DNA of 64,000 nucleotides, taken from Chlorops oryzae. Its lineage: Eukaryota; Arthropoda; Insecta; Diptera; Chloropidae. The DNA is taken from NCBI GenBank assembly GCA_020466095.1, contig CM035806.1, positions 113,169,080-113,233,079 on the forward strand, read 5' to 3'. Under the pieces are notes generated by a model that saw only the letters and a list, made by a program, of their open reading frames with translations, did no database searches and had not been told where the DNA came from. The position numbers and the translations under genes were made by a program. Positions within the stretch are counted from its first letter, which is position 1, and each line of letters opens with the position of its first letter. Below are positions 56,801-64,000 of this stretch, in pieces.

Positions 56801-57004
56801 CTGGCACCAAAGTTCGATGGACCATTTATGGTTGAATCCTTCTCATCTCCCGTGATAGTGAAACTGAGAGACGGTAAAACGTTGAAGACAGCTCACATCT
56901 CTCAGCTTAAGCCATTTTACACTGATGAATCCGACCTGCAACAAAATGAAAACGTTGAGCAACCGCCAACACAAAACAATAACGTACCTTTTCCGTCGAA
57001 ATAA
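53801..57004 (+). CDS. pol: Pol polyprotein (protease, reverse transcriptase, RNase H, integrase), up to 1067 aa
   Basis: Expressed by -1 frameshift from gag. Aspartic protease active site is at 51-53 (TIDTGATRNYIS). Reverse transcriptase spans about 225-430 with WRLCIDYRQLN, GYWQIPM, FGLHSAPATFQRA and catalytic YLDD at 360-363. RNase H follows with LQTDASDYGLGAVL (D509). Integrase has an HHCC finger (H703, H708, C738, C741) and the D770-D830-E865 triad (ADFVGPLP, LLTDNGTQF, NPTERANRTIK) with the usual 34 residues between the last two. The C-terminus carries a GPY/F module (KFDGPFMVESF...KLRDGKTLKTAHISQLKPFY). No chromodomain. The domain order places it in Ty3/gypsy. No stops or frameshifts, so this copy looks competent. 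The first ATG is only the start of the open frame, since the shift occurs a few codons later. Confidence 0.97.
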   Translation: MLQEIGKRARGPPITRHGDKPLQEASNLKFLNNTIVAHIKLGEIPLVATIDTGATRNYISRAMAEQIRDSSQRHKIRANIQLADGTKTLVTEATTTTLQLGQNRLQIELAILEQVVDDVILGIDTLGALDAQVEIAGQSIKIPKIQTADWNALSIREVAENTTESQSKPISRAEAEEIIQTEIKRFESIEGPSNIAKHYIRVKDDIPIKARYFPQNPAKQEIINKEIDDILEKGCIEPSNSPYSAPTVLVRKKNGKWRLCIDYRQLNAKSIPDAYPLPRISHILDRLKDAKIFSSLDLKNGYWQIPMDEASKQYTAFTVPGRGLFQWKVMPFGLHSAPATFQRALDSVITPELEPFAFAYLDDIIVLGRTLEEHMTNLVEVFRRLREANLKINPEKCEFLKTEIKYLGHMVSDKGIQTDPSKIEAIERLKPPTNIKELRQCIGITSWYRRFVPEFADTIHPLTTLLKKGVNWVWTEEHQQAFENLKKKLTEAPILACPDFNKQFILQTDASDYGLGAVLTQDDNGNERVIAYASRHLNKPETNYSTTEKECLAIVWGIRKMRHYLEGYNFIVITDHLSLKWLNSIENPSGRIARWALELQQYNFEVRYRKGRENVIADALSRDPLETTRRIHEEEIPPLPKDWVTRKTEEIKKEPHKFPEYIIENGNLYRHLPPNADDEDSVAWKLCIGRKDIDRVLNENHDHPTAGHLGIRKTFLRTAKKYFWPSMMKDIRKHVFRCKSCQHFKVNQQKPAGYMLTKIADEPWAILCADFVGPLPRSIHGNTTLLVFYDKFSKWVELVPLRSATADAVRKALRERIIARYGVPKVLLTDNGTQFTSRNLENFLEEMGIHHQYTAPYTPQENPTERANRTIKTMIAQYTQSSHKHWDEALPEIMLAINTSVADTTGFSPAMLTQGREPRLPKSLFDEKTTGTVAEALTVTQRHNRLQEIFKIVEVNLAKASQEQARAYNLRRRPWKPYRGQLVLLRTHPLSKAIDDFAAKLAPKFDGPFMVESFSSPVIVKLRDGKTLKTAHISQLKPFYTDESDLQQNENVEQPPTQNNNVPFPSK
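53816..53879 (+). promoter_or_regulatory. -1 ribosomal frameshift signal
   Basis: Heptamer G GGA AAC (53816-53822) in the gag frame fits the canonical X XXY YYZ rule. Five bases downstream, AGGGG (53828-53832) can pair with CCCCT (53861-53865) and CGAGGC (53844-53849) with GCCTCG (53873-53878). The pairings cross, giving an H-type pseudoknot. The pol frame has a stop at 53798-53800, so the shift must occur in this short overlap. Confidence 0.8.
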
Positions 57005-57574
57005 ATATCCACGGCGACACAGGGCTCCCTCGGCGACGGCACGATAAAAAATTCATCCAAAACGGAATCGTCAGAGGAAAAATTGGTAAAAAAAAAAAAA
57101 AAAAAAAAAATATATTCGAGCATAAACTGCTTCAAATTGTAAAAATTTAAAAGAACCAGAGGAAAAGAAAACATATGAAAACTAAAGCCCGGTTATAATA
57201 CAAAATAGGCAAATCTACATTATAACTGAAAATAAAATCCACAAACCCAATAGGAATCAGGTCATTGACCCAAGAAAGGAAGAAAATGGGAAAATTAATA
57301 TCAGCCAATGGCACACAAGTAGATAGGAGTAATCACACACATAAACACATATGGAACAGAGGAAAGTAATGTGCAACAGTTGGTTAGAAAAGCAGCAGAC
57401 AAGAATTATGAAATATGCTTTCCCACTCTATGCCAAAAAAAAAAATATGCATATGCAGTAACAACGGAGGATCGACGGCGGCGTCGCAGCACTCATGAGA
57501 TCAAATAAAGTTCAAGGCCATATAATATGCAAAAGAAAGTCTCGACCGAGGATAATGGAAAAAATGCAAATATG

Positions 57575-57590
57575 ATTTCTCCTTTTCAGG
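57575..57590 (+). promoter_or_regulatory. Strong splice acceptor candidate upstream of ORF3
   Basis: TTTCTCCTTTTCAG followed by GG, AG at 57588-57589. A polypyrimidine tract ending in CAG would allow a spliced subgenomic mRNA for ORF3, as used for env in errantiviruses. A matching donor was not identified with confidence. Confidence 0.5.
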
Positions 57591-57654
57591 GAAATAGCGT
57601 TATTGTCAAATTTATTTCTTTTTCATACAACAACAAATCCTTAAATTAGAACAT

Positions 57655-57691
57655 TATAAAAGGGAGCAGTATCCCGACGAATAAATCATTT
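57655..57691 (+). promoter_or_regulatory. Putative internal promoter of ORF3
   Basis: TATAAAAGGG at 57655-57664 and TCATTT (exact insect initiator TCAKTY) at 57686-57691, about 33 bp apart. This would give a leader of about 50 nt before the ORF3 ATG. Confidence 0.5.
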
Positions 57692-57737
57692 TGCGAGTAA
57701 AATACAACGCGATCACAATTACAAATTTTTTTTAAAC

Positions 57738-58628
57738 ATGCAACACCCAACTGGAAATTCCGCCGGAGTCATCGGAACATACCCAAAGACAGGCCGAGGT
57801 TATTCAATCTTCAAGACGGATGTGGAGAGATTGGCCGAAGGAAAATGGGTGAATGACACCATCATCGACGTTTACGGGGCGTGGTTAATCCAAGGGCTGA
57901 TATCACCTGAAGATCGGGAAAAGGTATATTTATTCAGCGGTCTTTTCTTCCCACAGCTACTGGCGATCAAAAATGGAGAACGGCCACGAGATTTTTTGAA
58001 TGGATGGTTGCGAAGGGCAAAAATCTTCGAGAGAGATTATGTCATCATACCAGTTGTTGACAAATTCCACTGGACGCTCGTGATCGTGGACAGCACCCGG
58101 ATTCTACACTGCGACTCACTAAGAGGAACCCGGCAACACGACGTGGCGCAACTAATCCACCAGTTCCTCCAAGACGAAGCAGCACGAACCGGACCGGAAA
58201 ATGTAGAAAGAGTAAAGGCGATGAAGATCGTGGAAGTGCCCACAGCACAGCAAGAAAATGGTGCCGACTGCGGTTTATTTACCTTGAAATTTTTAGAGCG
58301 GTTCCTCACGACCATTCGCGCGGGGAAACGGTTCCAACCACACCACCTCATATTTGAAGCAGCGACGACATTGCCCACACGCCAAAAGTTGGTAGAGGTG
58401 TTCCAGGATATCTGCGACAAAGATGTGTTATGGTCGGAACTGATGAACGGAGTACTCGGAAGCGCACAACATGAAAATTTGGAGGAAAAACTACAGCAGA
58501 TCGGGGTCGAGATGCGAAAACGCTGGAAGAAGGGCACCCAAAGCAACTGTGTGCGGAAGCTTGGAACGATCACGGCCATAATCTCGATAACGCGAGCTGG
58601 AAAAATAAAAATACAAAGGAAAAATTAA
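57738..58628 (+). CDS. ORF3: Ulp1/SENP-like (C48) cysteine protease, 296 aa
   Basis: Predicted deSUMOylase-type cysteine peptidase. The start ATG sits in an excellent insect context (TTTAAACATGC). The family's substrate-binding helix is seen at 33-52 (AEGKWVNDTIIDVYGAWLIQ), then VYLFSGLFFPQLL (63-75). The catalytic histidine is in KFHWTLVIVD (H111, W112), the aspartate in LHCDSLRG (D126), the oxyanion glutamine at Q172 and the nucleophile in ENGADCGLF (C178). The Q-to-C spacing of six is the same as in yeast Ulp1. The C-terminal 100 residues are basic and not recognised. It replaces env between pol and the 3' LTR, has no signal peptide or membrane segment, and is uninterrupted, arguing for selection or very recent insertion. 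C48 proteases occur in some DNA transposons; I know of no standard gypsy family with one. Alternative: a viral adenain-like peptidase, less likely given the WVND helix. Confidence 0.88.
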   Translation: MQHPTGNSAGVIGTYPKTGRGYSIFKTDVERLAEGKWVNDTIIDVYGAWLIQGLISPEDREKVYLFSGLFFPQLLAIKNGERPRDFLNGWLRRAKIFERDYVIIPVVDKFHWTLVIVDSTRILHCDSLRGTRQHDVAQLIHQFLQDEAARTGPENVERVKAMKIVEVPTAQQENGADCGLFTLKFLERFLTTIRAGKRFQPHHLIFEAATTLPTRQKLVEVFQDICDKDVLWSELMNGVLGSAQHENLEEKLQQIGVEMRKRWKKGTQSNCVRKLGTITAIISITRAGKIKIQRKN

Positions 58629-58740
58629 CTGCGAAACATTCAAACCAATAACACAGCTGATCACGGGCAAAATAAAGCCGTGTTATAATGAATGGGACCC
58701 ACACGAGCACACAAGTTTGACAAAGGCAACGTCACGTTTC

Positions 58741-58756
58741 GGAAGAAAGGAGGGAG
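58741..58756 (+). other. Polypurine tract
   Basis: Sixteen consecutive purines (GGAAGAAAGGAGGGAG) directly before the 3' LTR: the plus-strand primer site. Confidence 0.92.
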
Positions 58757-59678
58757 TGTGACGACCACAAAATCGTCACAACTTTGCACAAACAACAACG
58801 GGAAGAAACACAACGTCCACAAAAGACAACAACAACTGCAAGAAGACACAAAGCAGACATGCGCAACAACAACACAACTAAACGATCGAAATCGAACGGC
58901 GCGACGCAGCAGAGCAGCACGCAGAGCGCATGCGGATAATGCATGTACACAGTCCAAAGGTCGACACGCAGGAAAAGCGTGACTCAGAGGCCAAAGGTCG
59001 ACACGCACGAAAAGCGTGACTAATAGTCCAAAGGTCAGTCCAGAAATGGATATAAAAGCAAGCGACGGCACAAGGAAAAGGCAGTCAGTACGAGAACAGC
59101 ACAAGAGAAAATTCCTAATCGTAGTTAACGAGACCTTGCCTCACAAGCGATTAAAGAATTTAGGACAAATCTGAAGGATAATTGTTTGATCCTGGGTTTC
59201 TGGTAACGAGACAAAGCCTCACAAGGAAACTAGGTCCGATTATTATCCTTTCAGAGCATCTTTCTCAGAGCATCCTCGACAGTAAAACCGCGACAACGAA
59301 CTGCAGTGGACATCGACTAGAGGACCAACAGTGAAGCCCTCCGTGGAACTACAGTGAAACCCTGCTCGTGGAACTACAGTGAAACCCCGTTTCATGGAAC
59401 TACAGTGAAACCCCGCTTCATGGAACTACAGTGAAACCCCGCTTCGTGGGACTACAGTGAAACCTCACTTCAGAGGACTCCAGCAAGACGCAGCCAACAA
59501 TTACACGCAAATTACTTGAATTATATATTGAATTACATTGAATTATATATTACATTTACTGAATTATATTGAAATTAAACAACCATTGAAAATCCTTAGA
59601 TAACTGCGTTGAAATATAAATTTCTTGTACGACCCCTGGACACGACTGAGCGCTACCCCGGCAGGATAGGTCGTTACA
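58757..59678 (+). repeat. 3' LTR (922 bp)
   Basis: Same length as the 5' LTR, about two base differences noticed. Ends GGTCGTTACA then AAGT. Confidence 0.97.
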
Positions 59679-60174
59679 AAGTCATGTTTCAAAATGGAAA
59701 AAGTAAGGGTGTTATAGTAAAGCGAACCAGACCATAGTATACACTACACAGATAAACAGCTATATATTTTTTAGTCGGAGGCTAAAACAAAGCTCAAACT
59801 TCTCATTTCACAAAAATGTGTCGAAAGCTTGTGACTTTACACAATTCAGATGATTTTTGAGGCAGACTCTAACGCTGGAGGTACCCCTAAAAATCGGCCG
59901 ATTAAATAAATTTTTGTAGAGGATGTCAACGATTAAAAAATAAGTATTTATGCCGTCTTTGTTTCAAGCGCCATCTGAATTTTGGGTGTAAAATTCAATT
60001 TTCGAATAACGCCTTTTGGCGCGGCCACTTTTCTATATTTGGAACCTACATTTTATGCCCTTAACTAAGTCCAATTAAATAATTCCACTATGTATTTCAA
60101 AAAATTTTGGTTTTTATGAATTTTATAAAAAACCCTACAATGAAGGGATACCTTTGAAAATCAGACAGACAGAA

Positions 60175-60653
60175 AGTCTCATTTCTAAAAGCTAAAAGTT
60201 CAAATTGTAGTCGGTTACTATTTTCACCATCGATTTGCACTATTGACTCGTTCCATTTGGCACCATCTGTTGTCCATGGATGCCCCACTACCGTCTAAAT
60301 TATACAAGACCAAAAACTCGGATATCAGTTTTTTGTAGTACGTGAATTTTTCTATTACTAAAAAGAAAAAAATAAATTTTAAAATAAATTCTACAGTTTA
60401 AAATGGTACAATCATTCTTTAAAAAACCTTTATAATATCTGATTTTCTCTGTTTATAAATGAAAAAAAATCCCTTAAAAAAACTAACTGCTTGTACGTGC
60501 CCAATTTCTAGAGACGACAACAATGCCCAAAGAGGCATCGTGGTGGATTGCCTGGTATGCCGTGTGGTTGTTGTTGCCTTTGGTGAATTGCCTATTAGCT
60601 TTGTTGAATTGCCTATTAGCTCGTTTCTCATACTGTAATACTTGCTTTGGACT
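60175..60653. repeat. Dispersed repeat A, copy 2
   Basis: Collinear with 6407-6858. In both loci repeat L lies upstream and repeat A downstream, so both are probably parts of one larger duplicated unit that has since gained different insertions. Confidence 0.85.
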
Positions 60654-60667
60654 CCCGAAGCGGAAAG

Positions 60668-60893
60668 CATATATAACTATATATTATATGTCACTCAGGA
60701 GCCGTTTCCATTTTGGCTCTTTTCAACACGGTCTTGGGTACCCACCACGGTCTTGGGTACCCACCAAAATGAACATTTTCCACTTAGGTACTCACCAAAA
60801 ATATTTCTCTCTCGGTATTTTTTGTCTGCCGAGTAACATCTCTTTCTAACTGGCGCGAAATATCTCTGAGAGTGACATATATTATTATATATG
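60668..60893. mobile_element. MITE, SMG family copy 3
   Basis: Ends CATATATAACTATATATT and the complement side TATTATTATATATG; exact duplication GCGGAAAG (60660-60667, 60894-60901). Internal GGTCTTGGGTACCCACC block twice. Confidence 0.92.
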
Positions 60894-60901
60894 GCGGAAA
60901 G

Positions 60902-60917
60902 ACATATAGAACTATAT
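60902..60917. mobile_element. 16-bp CATATAG micro-element or excision scar
   Basis: ACATATAGAACTATAT lies between GCGGAAAG (60894-60901) and GCGGAAAG (60918-60925). It matches the tip of the CATATAG family (same start as the 24-bp unit at 42423). Confidence 0.65.
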
Positions 60918-60954
60918 GCGGAAAGGTGTGCGCTCGGATGTGTTGACAAAACGA

Positions 60955-61148
60955 CCGATAAACTGCGAAAAATTAGTTTGAAAAATTTGATAATGTTCAG
61001 AGACAGCTGGGAAGAAGATTTTTTTGTTTTGGAATATGTTGAAAACGATATTTCCAAAGCAAAATGTTTGATATGTGGAAAAATATTACGTTCCAAAAAG
61101 TACAATAGTTTTAAGTCTTTTATTACTGCTAAAAGTTATATATACTAA
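60955..61148 (+). pseudogene. Zinc-finger N-terminal fragment, hAT-transposase-like
   Basis: The frame reads MFRDSWEEDFFVLEYVENDI followed by SKAKCLICGKILRSKKYNSF. The W-x-x-x-F-F-V...C-L-I-C...K-K-Y-N pattern is typical of the N-terminal finger in hAT-derived proteins of the FAM200/ZBED5/GTF2IRD2 kind, which continue with paired histidines. Here the histidines are lost (FKSFITAKSYIY) and a stop follows at 61146. No catalytic domain downstream. The apparent ATG near 60891 comes from the adjacent MITE and scar, so the true start is unknown. Confidence 0.5.
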
Positions 61149-61266
61149 TTATATTTTACGAATTTTATGTTAACTCTAAGTTTTATTGTGAATTTTCGAA
61201 TTGAAATTGTACTGACCAGCAAGAAAAAGATTTTAAATCTTATTTGCTGGGGATCAACTAATAAAA

Positions 61267-61270
<4 letters not shown>

Positions 61271-61306
<36 letters not shown>
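61271..61306. repeat. (TAA)n microsatellite
   Basis: About 12 uninterrupted TAA units. A small hairpin (AAGATTTTAAATCTT inside CCAGCAA...TTGCTGG) lies just upstream at 61216-61254. Confidence 0.95.
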
Positions 61307-61308
<2 letters not shown>

Positions 61309-61422
61309 CTTAAATTGCATGCTTCACGTATAGTTAAGGCGTTGCAATGTTAAAACGGGTGTTTAAAAGCTAGTGTGAATAGCTCTCATGATTTTTTTAG
61401 GACTTTCATTTCATTCATTGCA

Positions 61423-61710
61423 AGTGACATAGCTTTCCTATGATCTTGAGAAAGCGATCCACACCTGCAAGTACTTTTTGATTTGTGCCGATATAACATA
61501 CAATGCCTTGCAGCTGTGCAGTCGCTTTGCTCCTTTATTCTTCATTATGCTTTATTCTTCATTACGTTTCATACTTTACCTTTTATGCTTTGCACTTTTT
61601 GTTATTCTCTTTGTTTAAAAAAAAGTACAGTAACCTTAGCTTTAAGTTCAAGTCAGTTTGGTAATAAACTTCTAAGAGGAATTAGAACAAATACCGTCTT
61701 TTCTTATCTC
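61423..61710 (+). repeat. Candidate 5' LTR of the second gypsy element
   Basis: Begins AGTGACATAGC, the style of 17.6/297 LTRs, contains an AATAAA signal (GGTAATAAACTTC) and ends before a primer-site-like GGCGCAGTCG. The 3' LTR is outside the window, so the left boundary is a guess. Confidence 0.4.
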
Positions 61711-61720
61711 GGCGCAGTCG
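61711..61720 (+). other. Primer binding site, tRNA-Ser type
   Basis: GGCGCAGTCG matches the core of the serine-tRNA primer site used by 17.6/297-like elements. Confidence 0.6.
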
Positions 61721-62190
61721 ATGTTATCGAATTTATCGTATAGCAACCGTTTAACGTTTGATAAGACGATATAACACTGATTTAAAAAATAAGTCATAAT
61801 AAAATGTCCTCAACTATAGCCCAAATTAAGTAACTTTCTAGAGTTTGATGAGTCTATAATGCATATGAAAGAGACAAAATGCAAAGTGTAATAACTAACG
61901 GAATTTAAAGAAAACAGTTACAAAATCGCCAGCTCCACTGGAATCTGTGAGAGCGATCGCAACATTACAATAGTTTCGCAACAATTTCAACCGAAATTAT
62001 TCAAGTGATAACTGGAATACTGGAACCGTCGTGTCAAGCCCTGATTTAAGTACAGTCAATCAATAAAATTTGCAAGTGTTGGAAGTGGCAAACGTTGCGT
62101 TAGTAAAATAGCAATCCCTGCGAACTTTGAATGCAAATATTCAATTGGAAAGTTTGAATAATCTATTTAGTAAATGAAAAATCGACGATA

Positions 62191-63156
62191 ATGAAATGGA
62201 GCCGAAAGAATTACCGAGAACTTATAATGCAACATATGAAGCAGCTACGGGTCCCATTCGATGGAAAAAAGGAGGAATTAGCAATATTCATATCGGGTGT
62301 CGATATTATAATCAATCTAAGCTCGCCGTTAACGAAAGACGATATAACACTGATTTCCAATGCAGTCATAAGAACACTACGTGGTGACGCCTTAAACGTT
62401 TTGCGTAGAGAGCAGCCTGGCGACTGGACTACCCTAAAGAAGCTTTTGATCAACGAATTTGGTGAGCATGTTCCAATAACAACGTTAATTCTAAATTTAG
62501 AAAATATAAGATTTAAAAGAAATGTGAAACTTTTGTTTGAGGAATTTAACTATGAATTATGTAGAATTAAGGACGCTATAAAACTCAACATTGAATTGGA
62601 ATTCGAAAAGAAACTCCTTTTAGAGGAAGCAAATAGCAGATGCCTCAAAAATTTTAAAAAACAATTGCCAAATCATTTAGTCGCACTTCTAAACGCACAT
62701 TTAGTCAAAAATATAAACGACGCTTTACGCATTCTACATGAAAATGACGCGTTTGAGGATGATGCTAAATTTACACAGAGAAAATTTGTTAATAAAAATA
62801 TATACCAACCACCCACACCACCCTTCCTCGGTAATTTTCCCCCTATACCTCAATATCAACCACCCACAACACCACCCTTCCTCAGTAATTTTCCTCCTAT
62901 ACCTCAATATCAACCACCCATACCACCCTTTCCTGGTAATTTCACCCATATAACTCAACCCCAACCCCCTCAGGGCAATTTAAATCGACAGCAGCTTAAC
63001 CAAAATCCCTTTCCGGCATACAACAGAAAACAAGATCACGATTCTAATCAGTCCCGCATAAGAAAATATGGCGTACCACAACCAATGGATACAAGCTCTG
63101 TGCAGGCAAATTTTCTAGTAGAAGCCTCGGAACAGAACTTCCAATTCTTAAATTAG
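62191..63156 (+). CDS. gag: Gag of a 17.6/297-type gypsy element, 321 aa
   Basis: The N-terminal part has the errantivirus-style Gag signature: VPFDGKKEELAIFISGVDII, then IRTLRGDALNVLRREQPGDW and LKKLLINEFGEHVPITTLIL. There are no CCHC knuckles, as usual in this group. The C-terminal third is proline-rich, with three tandem repeats of the type YQPPTPPFLGNFPPIPQ (about residues 205-265). The frame is intact and pol follows in the -1 frame, overlapping near 63100-63156. The start is uncertain: ATG 62191 opens this frame, while a second ATG at 62196 belongs to another frame. About 470 bp of leader precede it. Confidence 0.8.
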   Translation: MKWSRKNYRELIMQHMKQLRVPFDGKKEELAIFISGVDIIINLSSPLTKDDITLISNAVIRTLRGDALNVLRREQPGDWTTLKKLLINEFGEHVPITTLILNLENIRFKRNVKLLFEEFNYELCRIKDAIKLNIELEFEKKLLLEEANSRCLKNFKKQLPNHLVALLNAHLVKNINDALRILHENDAFEDDAKFTQRKFVNKNIYQPPTPPFLGNFPPIPQYQPPTTPPFLSNFPPIPQYQPPIPPFPGNFTHITQPQPPQGNLNRQQLNQNPFPAYNRKQDHDSNQSRIRKYGVPQPMDTSSVQANFLVEASEQNFQFLN

Positions 63157-63410
63157 AAATAGGAAAACAATTACTAAACTTAGTCATCGATACTTGCTCA
63201 ACCATAAGGTTAATAAATCTGGGCATAATTGATTCGAAGTGTTTTAAAACAGACACAATAAGTGTAAAAACCATATTAGGCTATAAAAATTTAGATGTAG
63301 TTCAAGCGCTTTTCGAGCCAAAATTGATTGAGGGATACCTTAAGTTTTACGTTTTGAAATTTTCAGATGATTTTGACATACAATACGTATGGACATTCTT
63401 AGGATATTAA
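63100..63410 (+). pseudogene. Retropepsin part of pol (second gypsy), damaged
   Basis: In the -1 frame relative to gag it reads TELPILKLEIGKQLLNLVID followed by TCSTIRLINLG. The invariant D-T-G active site is D-T-C here, which should abolish protease function. The frame ends in a stop at 63409-63411, while the reverse-transcriptase frame begins in another phase around 63389, so one indel near 63380-63390 separates them. Confidence 0.75.
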
Positions 63411-64000
63411 ACGCACGTATTGACTTGGTCGCCAACACAATCGAACTAAACGGACAAACTTATGAAATGACAAAACCCAAAGAGGAAGTGGAATATAAAA
63501 AAATGCTAGAAGAAATTAATATGACTCAGGAAATAGAAAAACCTAAATTTAGATTAGATCACCTCAATAACGAGGAAAGAGAAGAAATCAATAAATTACT
63601 TCAAAAGTACGAAGAAGTATTTTATTCTGACAGCCAAAAACTGACCTGCACTAATTCAATTAAGCATAAAATTCTAACGAAGCATGAGGACCCAATTTAC
63701 GTTAAACTTTATCGATACCCTCAAGTTCACAAAGCTGAAGTAAATAGGCAAATTAAATCAATGTTAGATCAGGGATTCAAACGTCCTAGTGAGTCTCCAT
63801 ATTCAGCACCCCTTTGGGTGGTACCCAAAAAACTTGACGCTACCGGAGAACAAAAATGGCGTATCGTCATAGATTATCGAAAATTGAATGACATCACAAT
63901 AGACGACAAATTTCCGATCCCTGTAATGGACGAAATCCTAGATAAATTAGGCCGATGCCAATACTTTTCAACGTTAGACTTAGCCAAAGGATTCCACCAA
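63389..64000 (+). CDS. pol: Reverse transcriptase part of pol (second gypsy), cut by window edge
   Basis: Open from ATG 63389 to the end of the window, about 204 codons. It carries [20 protein letters not shown] (the protease-RT linker of gypsy elements), then [39 protein letters not shown] and [15 protein letters not shown], the first blocks of Ty3/gypsy reverse transcriptase, ending just after the first catalytic aspartate (LDLA). The catalytic YxDD, RNase H and integrase lie beyond the window. The upstream frameshift and the mutated protease site mark the copy as defective. Confidence 0.88.
   Translation, partial: MDILRILNARIDLVANTIELNGQTYEMTKPKEEVEYKKMLEEINMTQEIEKPKFRLDHLNNEEREEINKLLQKYEEVFYSDSQKLTCTNSIKHKILTKHEDPIYVKLYRYPQVHKAEVNRQIKSMLDQGFKRPSESPYSAPLWVVPKKLDATGEQKWRIVIDYRKLNDITIDDKFPIPVMDEILDKLGRCQYFSTLDLAKGFHQ

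Larger units (their letters stand above)
57005..57737 (+). other. Non-coding region between pol and ORF3
   Basis: 733 bp, A-rich, with a run of about 23 A at 57087-57110. No open frame continues pol. It holds the ORF3 promoter-like motifs and the splice acceptor listed separately. Confidence 0.7.
51791..59678 (+). mobile_element. Complete Ty3/gypsy LTR retrotransposon with a third (ULP-like) ORF
   Basis: 7888 bp, TG...CA ends, 4-bp duplication AAGT (51787-51790, 59679-59682). LTRs are 922 bp each with only about two differences noticed (C/T in CGCAAACTACTT and A/G in TATATTAAAATTAAAC). Order: LTR, PBS, gag, -1 frameshift, pol (PR-RT-RH-IN with GPY/F), ORF3, polypurine tract, LTR. All three ORFs are open. 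Base composition of the ORFs is clearly less AT-rich than the surroundings. Confidence 0.97.
51387..60030. repeat. Dispersed repeat L, copy 2, split by the gypsy element
   Basis: 51387-51790 and 59679-60030 together match 2881-3655. The gypsy element sits between them with a 4-bp duplication. Confidence 0.88.

Noticed and set aside
57738..58628. ORF3 as an envelope gene
   Set aside because: No signal peptide, transmembrane segment or furin-type site; the C48 protease motifs explain the sequence instead.

Overview
This 64 kb window is AT-rich eukaryotic DNA made almost entirely of transposable elements. I found no convincing host protein-coding gene and no rRNA or tRNA. The content points to an insect, most likely a higher dipteran. 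The signs are a DD34D mariner of the mellifera/capitata type, (TA)n/(GTCY)n 'mini-me'-like repeats, a 17.6/297-type gypsy element, a jockey/CR1-like LINE and 53-63 bp introns. A tephritid fly is a reasonable guess, but that is inference.

Layout. 1-2491: 5'-truncated LINE on the minus strand, stopping at an (AT)n run. 2600-9300: MITEs, a palindromic foldback, two dispersed repeats that reappear near 51.4-60.7 kb, and a MADF-domain fragment. 9390-10939 and 10948-29086: two related hAT elements (TIR CAGGGGTCGGCA type) sharing the same 8-bp target duplication. The second has been swollen to 18 kb by nested insertions: mariner, several hAT elements, PIF/Harbinger, a 5.2 kb CCCAGC-ended element, and others. 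29178-33369: a complete hAT element with an apparently intact three-exon transposase of 610 aa. 34.3-37.2 kb: CCCAGC-ended non-autonomous elements, two of them forming a giant palindrome. 37.4-39.5 kb: two mini-me-like repeats. 43251-50253: a nest at least four layers deep, with a long-TIR element at its core encoding an intact spliced 557-aa transposase-like protein. 51791-59678: a complete, very young Ty3/gypsy retrotransposon. 61.4-64.0 kb: the 5' part of a second, decayed gypsy element (17.6/297 type), cut by the window edge.

The most interesting object is the gypsy element at 51791-59678. Its two 922-bp LTRs are almost identical, it has a 4-bp target duplication, and gag and pol overlap with a textbook -1 slippery heptamer followed by a potential pseudoknot. 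Between pol and the 3' LTR, where env would lie in an errantivirus, is a third intact ORF (57738-58628). It reads as a Ulp1/SENP (C48) SUMO-protease-like cysteine peptidase with the complete His-Asp-Gln-Cys catalytic set. A TATA box, an Inr-like motif and a strong splice acceptor lie just upstream. SUMO conjugation is known to be needed for piRNA-guided transcriptional silencing in Drosophila, so a transposon-borne deSUMOylase is an attractive anti-silencing hypothesis. That function is inference.

A second theme is target-site archaeology. Most elements retain exact target duplications (8 bp for hAT-like and CATATAG-ended elements, 2 bp for CCCAGC-ended, TA or TTA/TAA for others), so the order of insertion can be read directly from the sequence.
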